A stretch of 64,000 bases of DNA from contig JAUTXW010001600.1 in NCBI GenBank assembly GCA_030620095.1, positions 2,376,501 through 2,440,500 on the forward strand. Direction: 5' to 3'. Shown piece by piece: positions 22,335 through 31,880 of the stretch (its first letter is position 1; each line of letters starts with the position of its first letter). The notes beneath the pieces are model-generated. The model was not told the origin of the DNA and did no database searches. It saw only the letters and a program-made list of their open reading frames with translations. Both the position numbers and the translations under genes were made by a program. The stretch comes from Kuschelorhynchus macadamiae (Eukaryota; Arthropoda; Insecta; Coleoptera; Curculionidae).

Positions 22335-23814
22335 GTGTCCCAGATTCGCTTCTCTATATAAGGAACTCGGCTTCTATTATACCTATAGCAAAGGTTAAAT
22401 GGGAAAAGTTTTAGAGGAAAATTAGTGCATTCGATATCCTGTTTCAGATTTACGATCGATAATCAACTGGTTTTGGAAATATCGTCGAAAAACCGAAAAT
22501 GGCGGATTTCGTTTTTCGCCAGTAAATCCAAAACGGTAAATTTGACAGCTGTCAAAATGTGACATTTTCGGACCCCTTTTTAAGACGAATAAGATGGCGT
22601 GTACGACATGTCTCCATTGTTTTTTGTTATTCCGCAACTCGCTTCAACTTTCACTTTTGGAAATGGCGTAAAATTTCTAGTCTAGTGACGCTTCACAAAT
22701 GCATAAAAGATTTGTCTATCATCGAAATATCACACTTCCTAAAGTTAGGTCTCAATTTTTTCTAAGTAGGCCATGATTTAATAAGTAATGTATTCATCGC
22801 ATTGAATTTTCAATACAACATGAACCTAAATAACTAAAAAGTCTAAATAAGTTCTTAACTACTTCGTACCTGGGTTACATTAATTTACAGATTTGCAAAA
22901 TGATGTCCATTTGCATCGAGACGCTTTGACACTTGGTGTTTTTCGTACAAGCCTGGCAAGTGTATTTCCGTTAATATTTCTAAATGTCTCCAAAACTCCT
23001 TGTCTCAGGATTTCTATGGTCGCAGGGAGATAGTTAATTAAATTAACTACGTTTTTCTGAATTCGATTTTATGAGGCTGCCGTCGTTCAGAATTCATCTC
23101 CAAATACCTTGCTGAGGTAATGTCGTCCTTTCTATGTGACTGCAAGTACAGCGCTAACATGTCAATTTTTTTTCATTTGAATAGGGAATACCAGCCATTT
23201 TCAACAGGTTTCGACAATTTGTGTGTCAGATTTATTATTTTTAAGAGAGAATAGCGTACTAATTATAAAACATAACATTCATACTTTGAATTATTTAACG
23301 TCAAAGCCAAAGTTCACTTTTGTTACAAATAAATCAAGGCCTCCTTAGAAAAAATTGAGACCTAACTTTAGGAAGTGTGATATTTCAATGATACTCAAAT
23401 CTTTTACGCACTTGTGAGACATCACTAGACTGGAAATTTTACGCTCTTTCCAAAATTCGAATAGTCCAATATGGTGGTCATAAGAAAAATTAAAGTTGAG
23501 GCGGGTTGCGGGATAACAAAAGACGATGGCGACGTGTCGTACACGCCATCTTATTTGTCATAAAAAAGTGTCTTAATAATGTCAGATTTTGACAGTTGTC
23601 AAATTTACCGTTTTGGATTTACTGGCGAAAAATGAAATCGGTCGGTCATTTTCGGTTTTTCGCCGATATTTCCTAAATCAGTTGACCGATCGTAAATCTG
23701 AAGCCGGATATCAAATGCGCTAAGTTTCCTTTAAAACTTTTCTCATTTAACCTTTGCTGTAAGTATAATTGGAGCCGACGTCCTTATATAGAGAAGCAAA
23801 TCTGGGACACACTG
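22333..23814. mobile_element. Mariner 3: long-TIR element with only a transposase remnant
   Basis: The ends CAGTGTCCCAGATTCGC (22333) and its complement (23814) are the outer tips of inverted arms of about 440-475 bp (22333 to about 22770, and about 23340 to 23814). The arms are roughly 90 percent alike by eye. The 0.57-kb centre contains a degraded transposase C terminus on the minus strand. Both sides are (TA)n, so the target duplication cannot be separated from the microsatellite. The 1482-bp length suggests an internal deletion derivative. The frames 22422-22637 and 22559-22765 lie in the arms and are not genes. Confidence 0.85.
22880..23110 (-). pseudogene. Mariner 3 transposase C-terminal remnant
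   Basis: On the minus strand, pieces of the usual mariner C terminus can be read: NYLPATIEILRQGVLETFRN, then HQVSKRLDANGHHFA. The latter matches the conserved final 'xxNGxHFE' motif of this transposase group. Stops and frame changes lie between them. No catalytic residues remain. Confidence 0.55.
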
Positions 23815-23826
23815 TATATATATATA

Positions 23827-23874
<48 letters not shown>

Positions 23875-23915
23875 CTTATGTATATATTTATATATGTATG
23901 TATATATATTTAAAT
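23815..23915. repeat. (TA)n tract, right flank of mariner 3
   Basis: About 100 bp of TA repeats with interspersed TTTA and GTATG variants. Together with 22261-22332 this looks like one microsatellite split by the mariner insertion. Confidence 0.9.
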
Positions 23916-23943
23916 AATTTCTTTCACCCTAAAGTATTTAGAT

Positions 23944-24019
23944 TCTTCTAGAATTTTCTAGATCATTCCATTTTTTTCTAAAAGCTATATAAGCGCACCA
24001 CCAACATTTTGATTCAGTT
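23944..24019 (+). promoter_or_regulatory. Heat-shock-type promoter: 5-unit HSE, TATA box, arthropod Inr
   Basis: Starting at 23946, inverted HSF-binding pentamers recur every 5 bp: TTC (23946), GAA (23951), TTC (23956), GAT (23961, one mismatch), TTC (23966). A TATA box TATATAAG lies at 23986-23993. TCAGTT, matching the arthropod initiator TCAGTY, is at 24014-24019 with its A at 24016, 30 bp from the TATA start. The spacing is that of a canonical inducible Pol II promoter. The unit drives rightward into an AT-rich leader and a repetitive reading frame at 24112. It may be part of an LTR or the relic of a heat-inducible gene. Confidence 0.7.
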
Positions 24020-24111
24020 GTAAACATACGTAACATAATACGAACATCAATTTCATCAACAACCTGTGTTATTTTTTAAAAAACTCTTGAAAACTGCAAA
24101 CCCAAGAAAAA

Positions 24112-24412
24112 ATGAAGAATCAACATAAAGAAGACATGAAGAGAAGTCAAAAAGATATGAAGAGGATCAAGAAGGGATGAAGCAGGAACTTAAAAGTCAT
24201 TAAGGAAACCCAAACATGAAGAGGGGCCACGAAGACATGAAGAGGAGCCAAGAAGACATGAAGTCAAGAACACGTGAGGAAAAGTCAAGAAGACAAGAAA
24301 CAAGAACTAGCAGACCTGAAGACAAACCAAGAAGACATGAAGCAAGAAGTCAATAAAGATATGAAGAGGAATCAAGAAGCTCTAAAGCAAGAGCTTACAA
24401 AAAAGAAGAAAT
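24112..24412 (+). pseudogene. Repetitive Lys/Glu/Gln-rich reading frame, broken
   Basis: An ATG in good context (AAAAAATGAAG) at 24112 opens MKNQHKEDMKRSQKDMKR, which stops at a TGA near 24178. Downstream the DNA keeps repeating variants of GAAGACATGAAGAGGAGCCA. The same pattern returns in another frame as QEDMKQEVNKDMKRNQEALK before ending in lysine codons. This is a charged, heptad-like repeat typical of coiled-coil gag leaders of some insect retroelements, with small indels breaking the frame. I do not recognise a specific gene. It lies about 95 bp downstream of the predicted start site. Confidence 0.45.
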
Positions 24413-24529
24413 AGTAATCAACATGCCTCAAAGAAATGACTCTACTATACGAGAGTTGTTTTGCTAGAAATGTGTAGCCAAAGCAATGCTGGACGACTTA
24501 GGTGAAGAAGAAGTAATTTTTTTCGAGCA

Positions 24530-24697
24530 GGTTCAAGTCTGCCTACTGTTAAAATTTTCAGGATGTTTGATAATTTCAATCGATTCTCTAAGTCCTCGTA
24601 TAGAATAACCCCAGCCTGATGCAATAATCTTCGTATCTTTTACATTAATCATCTGTCCTGTTGAGCGATGGTGTTCAGCAACAGCGGATTTGAAAGA
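24530..24697 (-). pseudogene. Penelope-like element C-terminal remnant
   Basis: The minus strand reads SFKSAVAEHHRSTGQMI, then DTKIIASGWGYSIRGLRESI and EIIKHPENFN. This is the segment that follows the GIY-YIG core in Penelope-like elements (compare RKIRESIEIFKDTKN in the PLE at 60 kb). The GIY-YIG motif itself is absent. Flanking sequence to 25900 on the right shows no recognisable gene. Confidence 0.7.
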
Positions 24698-24699
24698 AT

Positions 24700-26030
24700 A
24701 TTAATTTTTTTCCTTCAACCTATTTTTTTGGGGAAACCTAAGATACTGGTTAGTTATAAATGGTTCGCTTTATGCTATATATTTTTTTAATATTATTCAA
24801 TACATAATATAGAATCATCCTGATTATTACGACGCCGACAGCTAATAACCCTTCAACGATCAATTATGAAATAAAATTAAACCTGTGTAACCCCACAAAA
24901 TTGCTCATTTTCTCTCGCACAACAAAATTACTACTCTCGGAAAAATATTGCTTTTGAGGATTGCCTCCTCTAAACAGTTCACTAATTGCTGTAGGGGAAC
25001 ATGTCTATTGTCCATCGGTAAACATGTGTTTGTTTACTGATGGATCTCATTATATAACGATATCGGACTTAAACAAACAAATTGGTCTTGTTAATGATTA
25101 CCATAAAGGGATAATTGTTTATACTAATCCATGTTACTATTACACATTATTAATATATGATCTTATCATATCAGGAATTATTAATATACATTTGCAAGCC
25201 TTCCGCCGCTGCAATATTATTATATCAGAGTTATTTCAAATTTTAATAGGGAAATATGTATATTAAACGAGTTTTTATTTTAGTTACAAAATAAAAGTAG
25301 ATTTGTCCATTTTCGACCATTTTTTGACCACTTTTTGACACACATGCCTTCGCATATAATTTGTTTTTCCACAAAAAAAATTGATCCTTTGTTACGTAAC
25401 TGCAAAATTTGAAACGTAATAGTACTCATGTCTTTGTATTTCTGCAGCGCGTGAACCCTTTTGAATCCATTTTTAACCGAAATGTAATTTAAATTATTTA
25501 AATTCAGGAAGTTTTTTTTAATTGTACCTTTTCATCTTATTAAAACTTTTTCGTGCAGTTCACCCCAACTAGATAAGATTTTGGCTTAGAGAGGTTTGTC
25601 GTAAATCGAGATTTAAATCCTTGTTTATTAAAATCGTAAAACTTTTATAGGTGGTAATTTGCATAATTATTATGTTACATTTTATTACTGCATAAATTAT
25701 ATAAATACGTTTATATAATGCCTGGATAAATTCTTGCAGAAATTCGATCCTTTAGATTTCTGAATATTAAAACATGGATACTGATTAATTAAATTGCAAT
25801 AGGGGGACAAAGCAGCTTACCGAAAATGAAAATAAAATATTTTAAAAGCATTTAGCTTGTATAACTAACGGTAAAACATGTTCAATTTTTTTTATTCTTC
25901 TGCATAAAAATAGATTTATACATGTATAAAAAATCGGTAAATTTCTTTTACTCTGAACTTTCCTCATTATGAATATTTCCTTTTATTAGGAATAGTGCAG
26001 TGTGAACCAATTTTGTTCAGTACATAGTTA
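24700..26030. other. No gene recognised
   Basis: AT-rich sequence. The longest frame (24961-25266, plus) has no domain I recognise and no splice or promoter context. Nothing else here can be supported. Confidence 0.5.
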
Positions 26031-26039
26031 TTTAAGAAC

Positions 26040-26600
26040 ACATATATACTGTCTTATCAAACATTTTATAGGACGCCATTTTGTTCCAATATATTGACTC
26101 CCAATACGTCACCAGTGTCTATCTTGATTTTGGCCATAATTTAAAATCAATGCAAGAAGTAGTTTTTAGATTGACACACATCACAATTTTGTTACGTCAT
26201 GTTAAACTATCAGTTTATCCTTATATTATATTTAATTTTTCTCCAAAATGTACAAACATTTTAATAAGAAGATTTTTTTAACATGTTATTAGGCTGCCAT
26301 TTTGTTCCGCTATCTTGAATTCGTAGTTCAATTTTACCAACTTATCACACTTGGTGCTTGCACAAAATTTAATTAATCTAATATGTATTTTTTTCAGACT
26401 GTTTTTTTAAATATTTTATTAGGCCACCATTTTGTTTTGCTATTTTATATTCATACCAACTGTTATAAGTTCATTCTTATGTAACCCTTTATTTTTTTAC
26501 AAAATTTGAGGTAAACTGGATAATTAATTTTTTTAGTAATAATTTTTTAACGTTTTACTAAGTCCCCTTCTTGTTTCGGCTTACCGGATTTTTACCAAAG
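26040..26600 (+). repeat. Degenerate tandem repeats (GCCATTTTGTTCCGC type)
   Basis: GGCYGCCATTTTGTTCCGC-like segments recur at about 26076, 26184, 26297 and 26429, with a poor copy near 26570, giving a period of about 108-141 bp. The stretch between them resembles the reverse complement of the array at 8.9-9.3 kb. Both arrays are bordered by a CCGACAGACAGAC or GTCTGTCTGTC patch (26690-26725 and about 7650). So this is an inverted relative of the same repeat family. Confidence 0.65.
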
Positions 26601-28607
26601 TATTATAAGATCATCCCCATATGAGCTTTAATTTTTGACTAAAATTTGAAATCATTCTAGTGAGGAAAACTACTCGGCTATGCTGCGAACCGACAGACAG
26701 ACAAAGCGACAGGTGGACCGACAGAATTGATAAAATATATTTTTCCCTCTCCCTGTATTGTAAGCAATCTATTTTGACACTGCTTTGACAGACGTAAGTG
26801 AAAGTTACTCAACAATGTATTGGTAACCACAGGATGTAAGTCAATTTACATCTCTAGGAAAATAATAATCAGTAGCTTTAATTTTTGATTTCATTAACAT
26901 ATCGCGGGCTTACTGCGAAAAGTCAAGTCAATTTTTGAATGTTTTGAGATAATGTGACCAAGTCATAGGTAAAAGTAATAGGTACTACAAAAAAAATTGA
27001 CCAAGTCATATATACGACTTAAAGTTGTTGAGGTAAATCCACTCAAAGTGATCAAGTAAAATAATATACTTTTAACATCAGCTAAAAGTGACTAAATCCA
27101 CTTGGGCATTTTATCATGTCAGCAAAGATGCAAATTGCCGATATGCAAAAATGATCAAGTCGACTTGGTCAATTTATGCTGTAACTATACTGCATTGTTA
27201 TTTGCGTTTTGACAAGTGGTTATTGTGCAAAAATATCGTTAACTTGCTATAAAGAAGATACAAAGTTGTTCAAAAATGAGTGGCAGAGGAAAGTTATGAG
27301 TTTCTTTATGTTTTAAAAATGAAGGAAACCAAGAAAAATCAGCCAGTAAGTATTAAATAATATAATTAAATAATTAGTAAAAAGTAAGGTTATATATTAT
27401 AGGGACCGGCATTTTTAAATTCGCATAAAATACTCTTTACTATCATAAAGAAGTTTTAAAACCCCGTATTATAGTTGGTTGATTTGTTAATAAAACCATT
27501 ATTTTTCTTGCTTTTATATTTAGTAGTTCAGGAAGAAGACAAAGTAGACTCGAGTGAAACTAGTTTCTCTGGCACCAAAAATTATATTACTGATACTGAT
27601 AATCATGAGGCCATGAAGATATTTAGTAAACATGTGACCACAGAAAGTAAGTATTACTTAAAGAGTACACAGGGTGTTTCTAAATATTATGTACTGTAGC
27701 GGTCAATAAAATTGTACAATGGTTACAGACTAAGTGGGTTTTAATGATTGTTCTAGGGTTTAAGTAGTTTCGAATGTGATCGAGATGTACAATTTTATTG
27801 ACCACGAGTAGACATACGAAATTCCTCTCATAATTTTGTAATAAAAAAGTCTGGAAATATATTGTTTCCAAGACAGGCTTGACCAAATTGTTTGAAATTT
27901 GACAGCGGTATTTGTAGTAAAAACTATAATAAAATTATTAAGTTTAGTGCGCTCCGGAGGCACTTTAACGACTATTAATGACATAAAAGTATGCCACTGA
28001 CATGTTTCAATTTTTTTAGCTGATCATTCTGATATTCAAGATGAAGGTGTTATTCAGCAAAACCAATATATAAATTTACATAAGTTGGAAGCTGAAAATG
28101 CGTCAGACAGTGACGATGAGTACGTTCCAGAAAAAGAACAAAGTAGTAGTGAAGATGACGAAGATAGTGATGAGCCTTTAGCTAAGAAAAGAGCACGTTG
28201 GAGGAAGTCAACACCAAACAAGTGGAAGAAAAATATTTTTAAAGAAAATAGAAAAAGTGGCAAGCCGTACATTAATAAAAATAAAGCTCAACCAGCCCAA
28301 GCACCAAAGCAAGTTGACTGTACAAACTGCAAATTTAAATGTGCTTTGAACTTCAGTGAAGAGGACAGAAAGGCTATTTGCATTAATTACTGGCAGCTAG
28401 ACTACTGCCGGCAAAAAGACTTAATTTTGTCATGTGTTAGTAACTCTGCACCAAACCCACATAGGGCTCGTACAGGCACAGGTGTGAGAAAAGAGTCCAG
28501 CCGAAAGTACCATTTTAAAAATTACAATGAATCTATCCAAGTCTGTAAAAGTTTTTTTTTAAAGACCCTTTGTATTAGTCACGGACCCGTTGATCATGCG
28601 TTACAAG

Positions 28608-29209
28608 ATATCCCAAAGAGCCGGGGGCTGTCTCCACCAAAGCCTCAATTATTGGAATCACCAGTGACATTTGTGCCCGAAGAGGATAAGTCAGTCATAA
28701 TTGGCTCTGACAGGGAGGCCATAGCAGCTTGTAGATCATTGGCACTGGAGGGCTCTAAATTGAGCATGGAGAAAACTGCAAGGAAAGATGATTTTTTGCA
28801 GTTTGATCCAATGACTCCACCAAGAGTGCGGCTGTCCCAAGATTCGGATAAAGCAAATGGTCGCTATATATTAGCCAGATTAAGGGATCCTTCCTTACTA
28901 AAGACCTTAAGGCTATTTCTTGCTTATCTACATGACCAGCCATCTAGTGTGTGTTTTGAGGGGCATACAAGTACTAGCATTAAATTATTGCTAGCTTCAG
29001 AAGTCCTTCCCAGTGACAAGGACTCCCTGCGCAAGTTGTATTATCGCATCCACGATGCCTATGGGATTGGTTCATCTGAAGTGGACTCAGACCTTGCAGC
29101 GTATAGATCTTTCTACTCCTCGGAAAAAATTTTACGGCTCCAAAAAATTCGTGAAAGTACTGGTAAATATTATTCTAGTGGTTCACCATCAAAAAGTAAA
29201 AATTTTTAG
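28608..29209 (+). pseudogene. LINE ORF1, C-terminal fragment fused to host exon
   Basis: The open frame that begins in the host exon continues without a stop into the LINE for about 200 codons (LSPPKPQLLESPVTFVPEE ... SSGSPSKSKNF) and ends at 29209, six bases before the ORF2 frame. The segment has no zinc knuckle and no domain I can name; ORF1 is assumed from position. Because the LINE lacks its 5' end, the 28085-29209 frame is an accidental chimera of host exon and ORF1. Confidence 0.55.
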
Positions 29210-29214
29210 TCAAT

Positions 29215-31880
29215 ATGACGCGAAAAGAGGATCTAGCACCCTCTAGAAAATTGACCAATAGTAATTTTAATCTTTTTTTTCTTAATATTCAGTCCTTAAG
29301 ACATAAAACAGACGAATTATATCTTTTGTTAGAAGAGCTAAATTTTCCAGAAGTCATTGCCATCACCGAGCACTGGCTAAATATCAATCAACCTGTTTTT
29401 ATTAAAAACTATACCACAATTTCCAGATTTAATAGAACTAATTTAACTCATGGAGGCACCATGATAATGTCTTTAAACAACGATTTTTCCGAAATATCAA
29501 AGTATAATCATTTATTATCTGAAAAAGTATTTGAATTTTCTATCGTTTATCACAATACTTATGACCTTTTTATTATTTGTATTTATAGAACACCTGATGC
29601 TGATGTGCAATTATTCTGCCATAACCTTCTAAGTTTGCTCGAGTCCCTTCCTGTAAAAAGCAAATTAATCTTATGTGGCGATTTCAATATTGACTTTTCC
29701 AGTGTGTGTGCTGCTCAGGAATGTCTTCAGTCCATGTTTGAGTCATTAGGAATTGCCATGCACGTCAACTCACCAACCAGAATTTCTAAGACAAGTGCCA
29801 GTACTATAGATTACGTTGTGTCTTCTTTCGATCCTAGCTCCGTCGAATGTAATGTCTTAAGTCCAAAATTTTCGATTACATGAAGCAATTTTCACAAAAA
29901 TTCCTCTAGACAAGTAGGCCGTATTTTTTCGGTTAGAAATTTCATTAATTTCAAACACCTATGTCAAATAACTGACTGGGACTCTCACACTTATGATGTC
30001 GACACTGAATTTTCTCGTTTTATAAAAACTCTAACTAATATAGCTTCTGAATCTTTTCCTCTTAGGCCTATCAAAAATAAAAGAAGTAAACCCTGGTCCA
30101 CTAAAGGTTTACGTATATCTTCTAAGAACATGCGGTCACTATCTCATTTAAAGAAATTTTCGGACAGTGTCTTTTTTCATAATTATGTAAAATCATACAG
30201 AAAAATTTATCATAAGACTATTAAAGCCGCCAAAGATATTTATTACAATAATAGACTTTCTAACGCCAAAAATGTAGCTAAAGAAACCTGGTCTATCGTA
30301 AATGATTTAAGAAACAAAACTCCTTTATCCAACACTATCCTTACCTCTCCTGAGGACCTAAACAATTATTTTGTAAATGTAGCCAAAGATTTGACTAAAT
30401 CCGTATCTCAATCTAATGACCCAATTTCATATCTCTCTAATCATAGGGTAAACCTGCACAGTTTCTTCTTTTCACCAGTAGTTTTATCAGAACTTCGTAG
30501 TACAATTAATGATATCAAAAATAAATCTTCCTCGGAAACTGATGGGCTTACTTTAAAAATGTATTCAAGTCTGCCGGAGTGCACACTAGAGCATCTGACT
30601 GCTTTGATAAATATGTCTTTCCAAAATGGTACTTTTCCAAGCTGCCTTAAAACTGCAATAATCATACCTCTTCACAAAGGAGGTGTTTCAGAAGAAGCTT
30701 CGAACTATCGCCCAATTGCACTTCTCCCTACGCTATCTAAGATCATCGAAAGACTGGTTAAAAAAAGGCTTTTATCATTTCTGTCTAGATATGAAATACT
30801 TACAAAACATCAATTTGGATTTTTAAGTAACAAATGCACAAGCGATGCCATGTTTTCCCTTCTTAATAGAGTTTACTCCAGCCTAAACAACCATCACGCT
30901 ACGGCAACAATTTTCTGTGATTTTTCCAAAGCTTTCGATTGTGTGAATCATAATATATTAACTAACAAGCTGCAGTACTGTGGATTTAGAGGGGCTCCTC
31001 TCGATTGGTTTAAGTCATATCTTAGCAACAGAAATCAAGTTGTGAAAGTTGACAACAGGATGTCTTCTTGTAGGCCAATGGAATATGGAGTGCCTCAAGG
31101 CTCGGTACTAGGCCCTATCTTGTTTCTTCTGTTCATAAACGACATGGCTAATTTAAACATTAGTGGAAAAATATGTCTCTTTGCGGACGATACCAGCTTT
31201 ACGTGGAGCCACCCAGATGTCACGGACCTACATAGGATTGTATCTAATGACCTAATCACCATTAAATCCTGGTGCGATTCTAATCTCCTATGTTTGAACA
31301 TCTCTAAAACGAAAGTCTTGTCTTATAAAAATACGCTGCAACCTTTTGACCTTAATGGCACCACTATTGATGTCGTAAACTCTGTAAAATTTCTAGGGCT
31401 TCTTGTAGATGATTCTTTAAAATGGGATCCACATATCGACGCTTTATCAAGGAAGTTGGGTTCTGCTTGCTTTGCGTTAAGATCTGTTTCCGAGGAGCTT
31501 AGCTTTTCTACCTCTAGAACTGTTTATTTTGCTCTTGTTGAGTCGCACCTCAGATATGCTATTCCATTCTGGGGTACATGTTGTGCGACTTAATTTGATC
31601 GAATTTTTATACTACAAAAAAGAGCTGTTCGTTACCTACTGAGACTTAACAGTGGAACTCACTGCCGAGATTTCTTTAAAAGATATAAAATACTAACCCT
31701 TCCTTGCTTATTCATTTTAGAATCGGTTTGCTTAATTCGTAAGCATGCACCTGCTCTATTAGAGAGACCTTCTCACAACTACCCTCTCAGAAATACTGAG
31801 CACGATCTCTATCTTCCATCCCCACACTCAGAGTTAATTAAAAGATCAGTAATCTACAATGCAGAAAAAAATGCATAATC
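29215..31880 (+). pseudogene. LINE ORF2: AP endonuclease plus reverse transcriptase
   Basis: The frame at 29215-29883 is an apurinic-type endonuclease: FFLNIQSLRHK near the N terminus, VIAITEHWL with the catalytic Glu, LILCGDFNIDF, and STIDYVVSS. It breaks at about 29870, just where the conserved S-D-H block is expected, and again near 29913. The RT frame (30130-31593) has SNYRPIALLPTLSKI, FCDFSKAFDCVNH, VPQGSVLGPILFLLFIND and the catalytic LFADDTSF. A TAA at 31591-31593 interrupts the C-terminal domain, which resumes FDRIFILQKRAVRYLLRL to about 31877. Three lesions make it inactive. The motifs fit the CR1/jockey group of non-LTR elements. Confidence 0.88.

Noticed and set aside
27660..27740. 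A seventh mariner end (CAGGGTGTTTC near 27670) in the intron of the unnamed gene
   Set aside because: Only one terminal-like motif was seen and no inverted partner or transposase; too weak to annotate.
28054..28272. Minus ORF rich in Ser/Leu
   Set aside because: Shadow of the acidic segment of the transposase-like gene on plus.
28085..29209. A single 374-residue host gene
   Set aside because: It is a chimera: host exon to 28607, then LINE ORF1 sequence. The real host frame resumes at 32388.
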